Assembly (NCBI RefSeq): GCF_001698125.1
Contig: NZ_CP013854.1
Span: 4,464,001 to 4,528,000 of the forward strand
From: Pseudonocardia sp. HH130630-07
GTDB lineage: Bacteria > Actinomycetota > Actinomycetes > Mycobacteriales > Pseudonocardiaceae
Direction of reading: 5' to 3'
DNA length: 64,000 nt
The notes under the pieces: model-generated
What the model was told of the DNA's origin: nothing
Databases searched by the model: none
What the model saw: only the letters and a program-made list of their open reading frames with translations
In this document: positions 29,121 through 37,274 of the stretch, one piece after another
Layout: every line of letters begins with the position of its first letter
How positions within the stretch are numbered: position 1 is the stretch's first letter
Made by a program: the position numbers and the translations under genes

Positions 29121-29927
29121 TCAGGGGTGTTCGGCCCGCCAGGCGAGCGCGGTGGTCCCGGCGAGGTCGCGGAAGTCCCGGGCCAGGTGCTGCTGGTCGG
29201 CGTAGCCACAGGTCGCTGCCACCTGCCCGAGCGGGGGAGCGACGGGCGTCCGGAGCAGGGCGCAGGCCCGCTCGAAGCGGATCACCCGGGCCGCGGTCTT
29301 GGTGCCGAGGCCGGTCTCCCTGCGCAGTCGTTCCCCGAGGTGGCGCGCGGACCAGCCGACGTCCGCGGCCAGGTCGGCGACCCGCAGCATGCCCCCGGAG
29401 GCGACCAGCAGGTCCCAGGCCCGGCCGATCTCCGGCGCCGGTGCGGGACCACCCCGGCGCGCCGCCGCCATCCGGCACAGCTCGGCGTCGAGCAGGGCAC
29501 AGCGCTGCGGCCAGGTCCGGGCGGCGTGCAGCCGGTCGAGCAGCGGCCCGACCCCGGGCAGCAGGGCCGGTAGATCGACGACGTCGGCGGCCAGCTCCGC
29601 GGCGGGGAGTCCGAGCAGCACCCGGGCGCCCCGCCAGGTCAGGGCCAGCTGGAACCCGGCCTGCGCCTCCCCGGTCGCGATGACCGCGGGTACCGCGTGC
29701 AGCCCGGCCACCGACGCGGTGAAGCGGCCGGACCCGAACCGGGGGTCGGGTTTGCGCAGCAGCTCCACGGCGCCGTCGATGCAGAGGATCACCGTGAGGT
29801 GCCCGCTCGACACGCCCTGATGGGTCCCCGGCGGGCCGGCCCCGGACCGCCACGCCCAGATCTCGGCGACCAGCGGGCGCAGGGCGGCCGAGGTCCGCCA
29901 CCGCCACGCACCGACCGGATCCGCCAC
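29121..29927 (-). CDS. AraC-family transcriptional regulator
   Basis: This 268-residue protein has an N-terminal ligand-type domain (residues 1-150, with HLTVILCIDGAVELLRKPDP and LALTWRGARVLLGLPAAELA). The C-terminal double helix-turn-helix is LRVADLAADVGWSARHLGERLRRETGLGTKTAARVIRFERAC then PPLGQVAATCGYADQQHLARDFRDLAGTTALAWRAE. The layout matches the DUF6597-type regulators of actinobacteria. The start is a GTG at 29927. Targets are not evident. It is transcribed in the same direction as argA-like genes, with its start codon only five bases from the argA stop. Confidence 0.85.
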   Translation of the reverse strand: MADPVGAWRWRTSAALRPLVAEIWAWRSGAGPPGTHQGVSSGHLTVILCIDGAVELLRKPDPRFGSGRFTASVAGLHAVPAVIATGEAQAGFQLALTWRGARVLLGLPAAELAADVVDLPALLPGVGPLLDRLHAARTWPQRCALLDAELCRMAAARRGGPAPAPEIGRAWDLLVASGGMLRVADLAADVGWSARHLGERLRRETGLGTKTAARVIRFERACALLRTPVAPPLGQVAATCGYADQQHLARDFRDLAGTTALAWRAEHP

Positions 29928-29932
29928 GGTTC

Positions 29933-30448
29933 CTAGAGTGTCAGCAGCATCCGGACGTTGCCGAGCGTGTTCGGCTTGACGTGCGCCAGGTCGAGGAACT
30001 CGGCCACACCGGCGTCGTAGGAGCGCAGCATCGCGGCGAACACCTCGGCCGACACCGGCGTCCCGTCGATCTCGGCGAAACCGTGCCGGGCGAAGAACTG
30101 TTTCTCGAAGGTGAGCACGAACAGCCGGCTCAGCCCCAGCTCACGGGCCCCGTCGACGAGCGCGTCGACGATCCGGTGCCCGACGCCGCGGCCCAGCACC
30201 GACGGCGACACCGCGACCGTGCGGATCTCGCCGAGGTCCTCCCACAGCACGTGCAGGGCTCCGCAGCCGACGACGCGGCCGTCCAGCTCGGCGACCAGGA
30301 ACTCGGGGACGGCCTCGTAGAGGGTGACCGTCTCCTTCGCGAGCAGCACCCGGCCCGCGTACTCGTCGACCAGTTCGCGGATGGCACGGACGTCGGGGGT
30401 GCGGGCACGCCGGACGGGCACCGCGTCGGGGGAGGTGGGATCGGCCAC
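29933..30448 (-). CDS. argA: Amino-acid N-acetyltransferase (N-acetylglutamate synthase, short GNAT type)
   Basis: This 171-residue single-domain GNAT enzyme resembles mycobacterial ArgA (Rv2747), which acetylates glutamate or glutamine to start arginine synthesis. Seen are [52 protein letters not shown], the acetyl-CoA loop [15 protein letters not shown] and [13 protein letters not shown]. It sits between ftsK and rimO-pgsA, the same neighbourhood as in mycobacteria. The GTG at 30448 follows TACGCT (30457-30462 read leftward) by eight bases, so it is probably leaderless. Its promoter is back to back with that of rimO in a 73-base gap. Confidence 0.85.
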   Translation of the reverse strand: MADPTSPDAVPVRRARTPDVRAIRELVDEYAGRVLLAKETVTLYEAVPEFLVAELDGRVVGCGALHVLWEDLGEIRTVAVSPSVLGRGVGHRIVDALVDGARELGLSRLFVLTFEKQFFARHGFAEIDGTPVSAEVFAAMLRSYDAGVAEFLDLAHVKPNTLGNVRMLLTL

Positions 30449-30521
30449 GACGGGGCAGCGTAGCCGCCGGGGTGGCCGTCCGGCCCCGGGACCCGATGAC
30501 CCGCCGTCTACCCTGGAACCC

Positions 30522-32018
30522 GTGGCTCCTTCCGTGAACGCGCCCCGGCGCGCCGCCCTGCTGACCCTGGGCTGCGCGCGCAACGAGGTCGACTCCGAGG
30601 AGCTGGCGGGCCGTCTGGCCGGGTCCGGCTGGGAGCTGGTGGACGCCGAGGACGGCGCGCCCGACGTCATCGTCGTCAACACCTGCGGTTTCGTCGAGCA
30701 GGCGAAGAAGGACTCGATCGACACCGTGCTGGCCGCCGCGGACGTGGCGCGCCCGGCCGGGGCGAAGGTCGTCGCCGTCGGGTGCCTGGCCGAGCGCTAC
30801 GGCGCGGAGCTCGCGAACGACCTGCCCGAGGCCGACGCCGTGCTCGGCTTCGACGCCTACCCCGAACTGGCCGAGCGGCTCGGCGACGTCCTCGGCGGGC
30901 ACGCACCGGCCCCGCACACCCCGGCCGACCGCCGGCTGCTGCTGCCGATCTCGCCGGTGGAGCGGCCCGCCGCCACCGCCGACGTGTCGGTGCCCGGCCA
31001 CGACTGGGTCCCCGACCTCGCCGGGGTCGCACGGACCCGGCTCAGCGGCGGCCCGGTCGCCTCGCTGAAGCTGGCCTCGGGCTGCGACCGGCGGTGCGCG
31101 TTCTGCGCCATCCCGAGCTTCCGGGGCAGCTTCGTGTCCCGCCCGCCGGCCGACGTCCTGGGCGAGGCGGCCTGGCTGGCCGGTGACGGGGTGCGCGAGC
31201 TGGTGCTGGTCAGCGAGAACTCCACCTCCTACGGCAAGGACCTGCCCGGGGGCACCCGGGCGCTGGTCGACCTGCTGCCCCGGATGGCGTCGATCGAGGG
31301 CGTCGAGCGGATCCGGGTGTCCTACCTGCAGCCCGCCGAGATGCGGCCGGACCTGCTGACCGCGATCGCGACGACGCCCGGCGTCGCCCCGTACTTCGAC
31401 CTGTCCTTCCAGCACGCCAGCGCGACCGTGCTGCGCCGGATGCGCCGGTTCGGTTCGCGCACCGACTTCCTGGACCTGTGCGCGCGGATCCGCGCGCTCG
31501 CGCCGGAGGCCGGGATCCGGTCCAACGTCATCGTCGGGTTCCCCGGCGAGACCGAGGAGGACCTGGCCGAGCTGGAGGCGTTCCTGACCGGTGCCCGGCT
31601 CGACGCGGTCGGCGTGTTCGGTTACTCCGACGAGGACGGCACCGAGGCCGAGGGCTACGACGGCAAGCTCGACCAGGCCGAGGTCGGTGCCCGGGTCGCC
31701 CGGATCTCCGCGCTGGCCGACGAGCTGATGGAGCAGCGGGCCGAGGACCGGATCGGCACCGACGTCGTCGTGCTGGTCGAACGCAGCGCCGACGACGAGG
31801 ACTGCGCCGGCCGTGCCGCCCACCAGGGCCCGGACGCCGACGGCGAGTCCTACGTGGTCGCCGCCGCCGAGGACGGCCCGGACCCGGAGTCGCTGCGACC
31901 GGGCGATCTCGTGCGGTGCCGGGTGCTCGACACCGAGGGCGTCGACCTGCTGGTGGAGGCGGTGGAGCTCGTGCGGCCCGCCGGAACCGGCGCGCTGGCC
32001 GCGTCGGCGAGCGGATGA
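30522..32018 (+). CDS. rimO: Ribosomal protein uS12 methylthiotransferase RimO
   Basis: This 498-residue radical-SAM enzyme methylthiolates an aspartate of ribosomal protein S12. The N-terminal UPF0004 domain has cysteines in [26 protein letters not shown] and VGCLAERYG that hold the second iron-sulfur cluster. The SAM cluster motif CDRRCAFC is at Cys188, Cys192 and Cys195, followed by FRGSFVSR, and a TRAM domain closes the protein. The GTG at 30522 lies seven bases after TACCCT (30509-30514), a leaderless arrangement. pgsA overlaps its stop codon. The length is at the upper end for the family because of a loop around residues 120-150. Confidence 0.93.
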   Translation: MAPSVNAPRRAALLTLGCARNEVDSEELAGRLAGSGWELVDAEDGAPDVIVVNTCGFVEQAKKDSIDTVLAAADVARPAGAKVVAVGCLAERYGAELANDLPEADAVLGFDAYPELAERLGDVLGGHAPAPHTPADRRLLLPISPVERPAATADVSVPGHDWVPDLAGVARTRLSGGPVASLKLASGCDRRCAFCAIPSFRGSFVSRPPADVLGEAAWLAGDGVRELVLVSENSTSYGKDLPGGTRALVDLLPRMASIEGVERIRVSYLQPAEMRPDLLTAIATTPGVAPYFDLSFQHASATVLRRMRRFGSRTDFLDLCARIRALAPEAGIRSNVIVGFPGETEEDLAELEAFLTGARLDAVGVFGYSDEDGTEAEGYDGKLDQAEVGARVARISALADELMEQRAEDRIGTDVVVLVERSADDEDCAGRAAHQGPDADGESYVVAAAEDGPDPESLRPGDLVRCRVLDTEGVDLLVEAVELVRPAGTGALAASASG

Positions 32019-32626
32019 GCTCCTCGCAGCCGGCCGGGGACACCGTCCCGGTCGGTGGGGAGGCGCCGCTGCTCAACATCGCCAACGCGCTGACCTGCCT
32101 GCGGCTGCTGCTCGTACCGGTCTTCGTCGTGGCCCTGTTCACCGGGGGCGGCGAGGACACGGTGTGGCGGCTGATCGCGTTCGCGATCTTCGTCGTGGCC
32201 GCGCTCACCGACCGGCTGGACGGTCAGCTCGCCCGCAGCCGTGGCCTCGTCACCTGGTTCGGCGCGCTGGTCGACCCGATCGCGGACAAGGCGCTCACCG
32301 GGGCCGCCCTCATCGGGCTGTCGCTGCTCGGGCTGCTGCCGTGGTGGGTGACGATCGTCATCGTCGTGCGCGAGCTCGGGATCACCGTGCTGCGGTTCGT
32401 GGTGATCCGGCGGGGGGTCATCCCGGCCAGCCGCGGCGGCAAGGCGAAGACGGTCGCGCAGACCGTCGCGATCAGCCTGTTCCTGTTCCCCCTCCCGCTG
32501 CTGCTGCCGGACCTGCTGGTCGCCGTCCTGGTCCTGCAGTGGGCGGTGATGGCGGTCGCGCTCGTCCTCACCGTGCTGACCGGGGCCGACTACGTGCGCA
32601 AGGCGGTCCGCCCGCAGGCGTCCTGA
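32015..32626 (+). CDS. pgsA: CDP-diacylglycerol-glycerol-3-phosphate 3-phosphatidyltransferase
   Basis: This 203-residue membrane enzyme makes phosphatidylglycerol phosphate. The CDP-alcohol phosphatidyltransferase motif is complete: Asp-x2-Asp-Gly-x2-Ala-Arg in [10 protein letters not shown], then [10 protein letters not shown]. About five to six hydrophobic helices follow the [15 protein letters not shown] opening. The ATG at 32015 overlaps the rimO stop (ATGA), so the two are translationally coupled. The rimO-pgsA-clgR-pspA order links envelope lipid synthesis with envelope stress genes, as in mycobacteria. Confidence 0.92.
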   Translation: MSSSQPAGDTVPVGGEAPLLNIANALTCLRLLLVPVFVVALFTGGGEDTVWRLIAFAIFVVAALTDRLDGQLARSRGLVTWFGALVDPIADKALTGAALIGLSLLGLLPWWVTIVIVVRELGITVLRFVVIRRGVIPASRGGKAKTVAQTVAISLFLFPLPLLLPDLLVAVLVLQWAVMAVALVLTVLTGADYVRKAVRPQAS

Positions 32627-32664
32627 GCTGCGGGGACTTACCGGGCCCTGCGCGGCGTTGCAGT

Positions 32665-32681
32665 GTTCGCCGTGGGCGGAC
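32665..32681. promoter_or_regulatory. Probable ClgR operator
   Basis: GTTCGCCGTGGGCGGAC fits the published Streptomyces ClgR consensus GTTCGC-N5-GCG and is an imperfect palindrome. It lies upstream of the clgR -10 box TACGGT at 32726-32731, which suggests autoregulation. Confidence 0.55.
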
Positions 32682-32789
32682 ACGGTGCCCGGCGATGGAG
32701 CACGCCGCTCGGGGTGCGGAGTCGGTACGGTGAGTCACACCGGACCCGGGCACCGCGCCCGTCCCGGGGAGATGAACCGAGGAGGGCAC

Positions 32790-33155
32790 ATGCTGCTGCG
32801 GGAAGCGATCGGCAGCGGGCTGCGGACGGCGCGCACCGAGCGCCGGCGCACGCTGCGCGACATCTCCCGGGCCGCCCGGGTCAGCCTCGGCTACCTCTCC
32901 GAGGTCGAGCGCGGCCGCAAGGAGCCCTCCAGCGAGCTCCTCGCCGCGATCTGCGAGGCACTGGGCATCACCGTGCCCGAACTGCTCACCGCGGTGGCGG
33001 CCGAGATGGTCGTGCACATGGCGGGCGAGCTGCGCCGCGACGACGTGCTCGTCCCGATCGGCCAGCGGCACGCCGAGCTGCGTCTGGCCGGCCGCCCCGG
33101 CTCGCCGGTGGCGGTGCCGGCCTCGGCCGGTGGCCCGGTCGCGTCCGCGGCCTGA
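32790..33155 (+). CDS. clgR: ClgR-type XRE regulator
   Basis: This 121-residue DNA-binding protein has the helix-turn-helix [58 protein letters not shown], nearly the signature of ClgR, the activator of clpP/clpC and of the psp system. The C-terminal tail ends in small hydrophobic residues (GGPVASAA), like tails that make ClgR a Clp substrate in related species. I chose the ATG at 32790 because AGGAGG lies four bases before it; the ATG at 32772 overlaps a GGGGAG. The next gene is pspA, as in mycobacteria. Confidence 0.9.
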   Translation: MLLREAIGSGLRTARTERRRTLRDISRAARVSLGYLSEVERGRKEPSSELLAAICEALGITVPELLTAVAAEMVVHMAGELRRDDVLVPIGQRHAELRLAGRPGSPVAVPASAGGPVASAA

Positions 33156-33186
33156 CGCTCCCCGATCCCGGCGCCGATCGTCACGG

Positions 33187-33217
33187 TAGGGTGCGCGCGT
33201 ACTGGCAGCAGTGCCAG
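33187..33217 (+). promoter_or_regulatory. pspA promoter and 5' leader hairpin
   Basis: TAGGGT at 33187-33192 is a good -10 box. Transcription would start near 33199 and the message would open with a small perfect hairpin, CTGGCA-GCAG-TGCCAG (33202-33217). About 140 bases of leader remain before the ATG. The hairpin may stabilise the message. Confidence 0.4.
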
Positions 33218-33338
33218 GATGGAGGGACCGGGGCCCCGGTGCCGACCGCGGGGGGAATGCGGGGTCGCACCCGTCCCGGAGCGTCCGCCGCGCGGGTGGG
33301 CGCAATGGCGAGCGAACGCAGGCGGAGGACGCGAAGAG

Positions 33339-34190
33339 ATGGCCAACGGATTCACCAAGTTCTTCAGTTATCTGTCGGCCCTGTTCTCGTCGAAGGTCGA
33401 CGAGCACGCCGACCCGAAGGTGCAGATCCAGCAGGCCATCGAGGACGCGCAGCGTCAGCACCAGCAGCTGTCCCAGCAGGCGGCGGCGGTGATCGGCAAC
33501 CAGCGTCAGCTGGAGATGAAGCTGAACCGCCAGCTCGGTGAGATCGAGAAGCTGCAGTCCTCGGCCCGGCAGGCGCTGGTCCTCGCCGACCAGGCGCGGT
33601 CCCAGGGCGACGAGCAGAAGGCCCAGCAGTACGAGCAGTCCGCCCAGTCGTTCGCCACCCAGCTGGTGACGGCCGAGCAGGGCGTCGAGGACCTCAAGAC
33701 GCTGCACGACCAGTCGATCGGTGCCGCCGAGCAGGCCAAGCAGGCCGTCGAGCGGAACTCGATGGTGCTGCAGCAGAAGATCGCCGAGCGCACCAAGCTG
33801 CTCAGCCAGCTGGAGCAGGCGAAGATGCAGGAGCAGGCCGCCAAGTCGCTGCAGCAGATGAGCGAGCTGTCCGCGCCGCGCAACGCCCCGTCGCTCGACG
33901 AGGTCCGCGACAAGATCGAGAAGCGGTACGCGACGGCGCTCGGCTCGGCCGAGCTGGCACAGAACTCGGTCCAGGGCCGCATGCTGGAGGTCCAGCAGTC
34001 GACCACGGACATGGCCGGTGTGTCCCGGCTGGAGCAGATCCGGGCGTCGATGTCCGGAGCCCCGATCGCCGGCGGTCAGCAGGCCCCGCAGGTCGGCCAG
34101 GGCGAGCAGCAGACGCAGGCGCTGCCGTCGAACCCGGCGCCGACCCAGCAGAACACCCAGCAGGGTCAGCAGCAGCCCGGGACCGCCTGA
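33339..34190 (+). CDS. pspA: PspA/IM30 family membrane stress protein
   Basis: This 283-residue protein is homologous to the mycobacterial 35-kDa antigen. It begins with an amphipathic membrane-contact helix ([18 protein letters not shown]), followed by about 200 residues of continuous coiled-coil helix rich in Gln/Ala/Glu ([20 protein letters not shown]). A Gln/Pro/Gly low-complexity tail of about 45 residues ends [12 protein letters not shown]. PspA oligomers coat and repair the inner membrane. It follows clgR, its likely activator. The ATG at 33339 opens the amphipathic helix; the frame upstream is non-coding. Confidence 0.92.
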   Translation: MANGFTKFFSYLSALFSSKVDEHADPKVQIQQAIEDAQRQHQQLSQQAAAVIGNQRQLEMKLNRQLGEIEKLQSSARQALVLADQARSQGDEQKAQQYEQSAQSFATQLVTAEQGVEDLKTLHDQSIGAAEQAKQAVERNSMVLQQKIAERTKLLSQLEQAKMQEQAAKSLQQMSELSAPRNAPSLDEVRDKIEKRYATALGSAELAQNSVQGRMLEVQQSTTDMAGVSRLEQIRASMSGAPIAGGQQAPQVGQGEQQTQALPSNPAPTQQNTQQGQQQPGTA

Positions 34191-34214
34191 GCACCGCCCG
34201 ATCCCGCTCGTCGG

Positions 34215-34245
34215 ACGCCGCGTCCCGCCACCCGGGGCGCGGCGT
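34215..34245. terminator. Hairpin between pspA and the Nei-type gene
   Basis: ACGCCGCG (34215-34222) pairs with CGCGGCGT (34238-34245) around a GC-rich loop, between two convergent genes. A modest bidirectional terminator candidate. Confidence 0.45.
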
Positions 34246-34269
34246 TCGCGCGTTCGCGCCGGGGCCGGC

Positions 34270-35142
34270 TCAGCGGGTGCGCGCCCCCGGCGGCGGACGG
34301 CCCGGGGCACCCCGGCGCGGTCCGGTGTTGCGACGGGCCGGGCGCGGGGCCGGGCCCCGCTGGCAGCGCGGGCACCAGTACGTGACCCGGGCGTAGGGCG
34401 CCCGCCCCTGGTCGGCGGTCCGGATCCGGGTGCCGCAGCGGCGGCACGGACGCCCCGGCCGCTCGAAGACCCAGTGCGCCTCACCGGCGGCCAGCGAGCC
34501 GGTCGTCGTCTGTTCCGGACGGTCCTTGTTCGACGACAGCAGCGAGCGCGACAGCGCGATCACCGCGGCCAGGTCCCCGGCCTCCCGTACCGGGACCCAC
34601 GGCGTGAGGCCGAGCAGGAAGCAGATGTCGTTGCGGTAGAGGTTCCCGAGCCCGGCCATCACCCGCTGCTCCAGCAACGCCAGGCCCAGCTCGTGCGCCC
34701 CGCGGGCGGTCAGCCTGCGCAGCGCCTCGGCGTCGTGCTCCGGGCCCCAGTCCGGGTCCAGCAGATCCGGGCCGAGGTGCCCGACCAGGGTGTGCTCGTC
34801 GGACGTCGGCAGCAGCTCCAGGTCGTGCAGGGCGAACCCGACGGCGACCCGCTCGGCCGTCTCCAGCACCGCCCGGGCCTCGTGCGCCAAGCGCCGCCAC
34901 CGCATCCCCGGGCGGTAGAGGTGCCACGCGCCGTCCATCCGGAAGTGGCTGTGCAGGCTGCGGCCGTCGTCGAACCGGGTGAACAGGTGTTTGCCGACCG
35001 ACGCGACCCCCTCGACGGTCAGGCCGCTGAGATCCTGCTCGGCCAGACGCGGATGGCGCAGCTCCCCGCGGACGAGTTCGTGCCCGGCCAGCGCGGCGTG
35101 CAGGCGCTTGCCGGCCAGGTAGACGGTGTCGCCTTCGGGCAC
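34270..35142 (-). CDS. nei: Fpg/Nei family DNA glycosylase-lyase
   Basis: This 290-residue base-excision repair enzyme has its mature N-terminus at Pro2-Glu3 (PEGDTV), the catalytic pair of endonuclease VIII-type proteins. Other landmarks are the SLHSHFRMDGAWHLY strand, the helix-two-turn-helix segment LLEQRVMAGLGNLYRNDICFLLGL, and a C-terminal zinc finger of CRRCG and CPRCQ. A basic Pro/Arg tail follows. This matches the mycobacterial Nei2 group. The GTG at 35142 lies seven bases downstream of TAGCGT (35150-35155 read leftward), so the message is probably leaderless. The exact subfamily is inferred. Confidence 0.88.
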   Translation of the reverse strand: MPEGDTVYLAGKRLHAALAGHELVRGELRHPRLAEQDLSGLTVEGVASVGKHLFTRFDDGRSLHSHFRMDGAWHLYRPGMRWRRLAHEARAVLETAERVAVGFALHDLELLPTSDEHTLVGHLGPDLLDPDWGPEHDAEALRRLTARGAHELGLALLEQRVMAGLGNLYRNDICFLLGLTPWVPVREAGDLAAVIALSRSLLSSNKDRPEQTTTGSLAAGEAHWVFERPGRPCRRCGTRIRTADQGRAPYARVTYWCPRCQRGPAPRPARRNTGPRRGAPGRPPPGARTR

Positions 35143-35212
35143 GGCGGCGACGCTACCGGCCTGCGCCGCCGGGCGCCCGCCGTCGCGCACGGCCTCGTCC
35201 CGCCGGCCCGGC

Positions 35213-36670
35213 TCAGCCGACGGTCAGGCTCCGGAGCTCCGGCCACACCTTCGACCACGGCCGCCGTGCCCCCTCGCCGAGGAAGACGGCGTTGCCGTCG
35301 CCGAGGTCGGCCACCGGACGCAGGGTGATCCCGGCCGGGCCGAGCGTCGCCGGGTCGTTCCCCACGAAGACGACGGTGTCGTGGTCGTCCGGCGGCGGAT
35401 CGAAGTAGCCGTAGGACCGGTTGCCGCCGTACGCGGGCGGCAGGCCGTACGCCGCCCCGGCCGTGTCGAGCATCGACGAGTAGATGTAGGACTGCCCGTA
35501 GAGCACGGTCCGTTCGCGCTGCTCGGGCGGGAGTCCCTGGTACACCCGGGCGACGGTGCCGACGATGTGGTCCGGGACCCCGGGTGCGGTGAACGCGAGG
35601 CTCAACGGGACGACGGCGAGCGCGAGCCCCACGCTCAGCACCCCGCCCGGCCAGGCGGCCCAGGACAGCCGCCGGTGCCCGGCCTCCCGGCGGTGCTGGA
35701 ACCAGACCGCCCCCACCGCGGCGAGCGCGCCGTGCAACGGGACGAGGTAGTAGGCCCGCCCAACCGTGACCGCGAAGAACACCCACAGCACCACGAGGGT
35801 GACGGCGAGGAACCGGTACGGCCGCAACCGCGGGTCGGTGACGGTGCCGGCGACCCCGGCGACCAGCAGCACCGTCCCGGTCAGCCCGGCGAACACCACC
35901 ATGAAGACCGCGTTCGGCACCGGCCCGCCGAACAGGATCGCCTCGCCCGCCGTGATCGCGCCCATCCGCAGCTGCGGCCAGTCGTGCACCGCCTGCCAGA
36001 CGAGCGTGGGCGCCGCGATCAGCGCCCCGACGACCGCGGCCACCCAGAACGCGGGCCGCCGCAGCAGGTCCCGGGGCCCGGCGACGAGTACGGCCAGGAC
36101 CAGCACCGCGGCGAAGAGCATCACCTGGAACTTCGTGAGCGCGGCGAGGCCGAGGACCGGACCGAGGACGAGCAGCAGCCGGTCCTCGCGGACCCGGATC
36201 CACCGCACGAGCAGCCACACGATCAGCAGCCACTGCAGCGGCTCCAGCGAGTACGGCGTGAGCAGGTGCCCGACCAGTGTCGTCCACCAGCCGGTGGCCT
36301 GGGCCAGCGCGGCGAGCACCTGGGCGCGCCGGTCACCGCCCAGCTCCCGGGCGATCAGGGCGGCCACGACGACCGACGCCGCCAGCCCGAGGGTCGGGAC
36401 CAGCCGCAGCACCCCGTTCACCCCGGGGGCGACGGTGTCCGCCAGCAGCGCGATCAGCGGCGCCATCGGCGGCTGGTCGGCCGACCCCCAGTCCAGGTGG
36501 TGCCGGCCGATCGCGAGCATCAGCGCCTCGTCGAAGTACAGGCCGCGGCCGAGCACCGCCAGGACGAGGTGCCCCGCCCCGGCGACGACGGCGACCACCC
36601 CCACCGCGACCCGGGCGAGCTGTGGCACGGAACCGGCCGGAGCCTCCCGGTCCGGAACGGTCGTCGTCAT
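35213..36670 (-). CDS. ArnT-like GT39-superfamily membrane glycosyltransferase
   Basis: This 485-residue polytopic membrane protein is of the same type as the product of 7980-9512. The first external loop has LYFDEALMLAIG with the Asp-Glu pair, then DQPPMAPLIALLAD. About eleven hydrophobic segments follow, then a soluble C-terminal domain with YGGNRSYGYFDPPPDDHDTVVFVG and an ending RRPWSKVWPELRSL parallel to the paralogue. It should use a polyprenyl-linked sugar on the outer membrane face; donor and acceptor are unknown. The ATG at 36670 follows an AGGGGG ribosome site. Confidence 0.78.
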   Translation of the reverse strand: MTTTVPDREAPAGSVPQLARVAVGVVAVVAGAGHLVLAVLGRGLYFDEALMLAIGRHHLDWGSADQPPMAPLIALLADTVAPGVNGVLRLVPTLGLAASVVVAALIARELGGDRRAQVLAALAQATGWWTTLVGHLLTPYSLEPLQWLLIVWLLVRWIRVREDRLLLVLGPVLGLAALTKFQVMLFAAVLVLAVLVAGPRDLLRRPAFWVAAVVGALIAAPTLVWQAVHDWPQLRMGAITAGEAILFGGPVPNAVFMVVFAGLTGTVLLVAGVAGTVTDPRLRPYRFLAVTLVVLWVFFAVTVGRAYYLVPLHGALAAVGAVWFQHRREAGHRRLSWAAWPGGVLSVGLALAVVPLSLAFTAPGVPDHIVGTVARVYQGLPPEQRERTVLYGQSYIYSSMLDTAGAAYGLPPAYGGNRSYGYFDPPPDDHDTVVFVGNDPATLGPAGITLRPVADLGDGNAVFLGEGARRPWSKVWPELRSLTVG

Positions 36671-36817
36671 GGAACCCCCTGAGCACGACGTCGCGGGCCG
36701 TTCGCGCCGCAACGCGCTCATTGCACCGTGACCGGGAGTCCGGCGCTGCCCGAGATCGTGGACGGCCGGGTGACTTTCGTCGACCGTCGGGTGTCCTCGG
36801 CGGGGCCCGCCCCCGAC

Positions 36818-37231
36818 CTACGGCCGGCGGCCCGTGACCTCCCGGCCCGGCCGTGCGACCCGCAGCGCCCACAGGACGAGCGGGACCTGCAGCGGCAGCC
36901 GGCCCCAGGCGATCGCCCGCTCCCGGGGCGAGCGCCGGTTCCACTGCAACGCCATCGACACGTTCGCCGGGAAGACGGCGACGAACAACGCGGCGGCCGC
37001 GTAACCGCCGGTCCGGCGGGTCGGCGGGTACGCGACCGCCGCGGCGACCGCGCCCTCGGCGACACCGGACAGGTAGGTCCAGGTCCGCGGTTCGCCCGGC
37101 AGCGACCGGGGCACGATCGAGTCGAACACCGCCGGGCGGACGGCGTGCAGGACCGCGGCGGTGCCCAGCAGCCCCGCCAGGCCGAGCGCCGCCCGGTTCG
37201 AGGACCGGCGGGCAGCAGAGCGCGTGATCAT
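36818..37231 (-). CDS. DoxX-like small membrane protein
   Basis: This 137-residue protein has about four membrane helices (ALGLAGLLGTAAVLHAVRP, the AYPPTRRTGGYAAAALFVAVFPANVSMAL region and a last helix LPLQVPLVLWALRVA). The VSMALQWNRRSPRERAIAWGRLPLQ segment is typical of DoxX-like proteins. The role is uncertain; some relatives take part in thiol or redox stress. It begins 43 bases after the lhr stop, and a GACGAT-like box stands six bases before the ATG, so it may have its own promoter. Confidence 0.65.
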   Translation of the reverse strand: MITRSAARRSSNRAALGLAGLLGTAAVLHAVRPAVFDSIVPRSLPGEPRTWTYLSGVAEGAVAAAVAYPPTRRTGGYAAAALFVAVFPANVSMALQWNRRSPRERAIAWGRLPLQVPLVLWALRVARPGREVTGRRP

Positions 37232-37274
37232 CGGCCGATCGTCGCAGGTCGGCGCGGGCCGCTGCCACCGCTGC

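Noticed and set aside
25912..29907. 1331-residue minus-strand frame across ftsK and trmL
   Set aside because: Composition is Arg/Val/Gly/Asp repeats typical of antisense frames; real genes with full domain sets occupy the other frames.
32772..32789. Earlier ATG as clgR start
   Set aside because: Its ribosome site would abut the codon, whereas AGGAGG is properly spaced for the ATG at 32790, which also matches the usual ClgR N-terminus.
33156..33338. Riboswitch in the pspA leader
   Set aside because: Only a small hairpin near the presumed transcription start is seen; no known riboswitch core could be recognised.
36671..36817. Plus-strand frame starting near 36728 as a gene
   Set aside because: It continues as an Arg/Gly-rich antisense frame through the DoxX-like gene, with no ribosome site.
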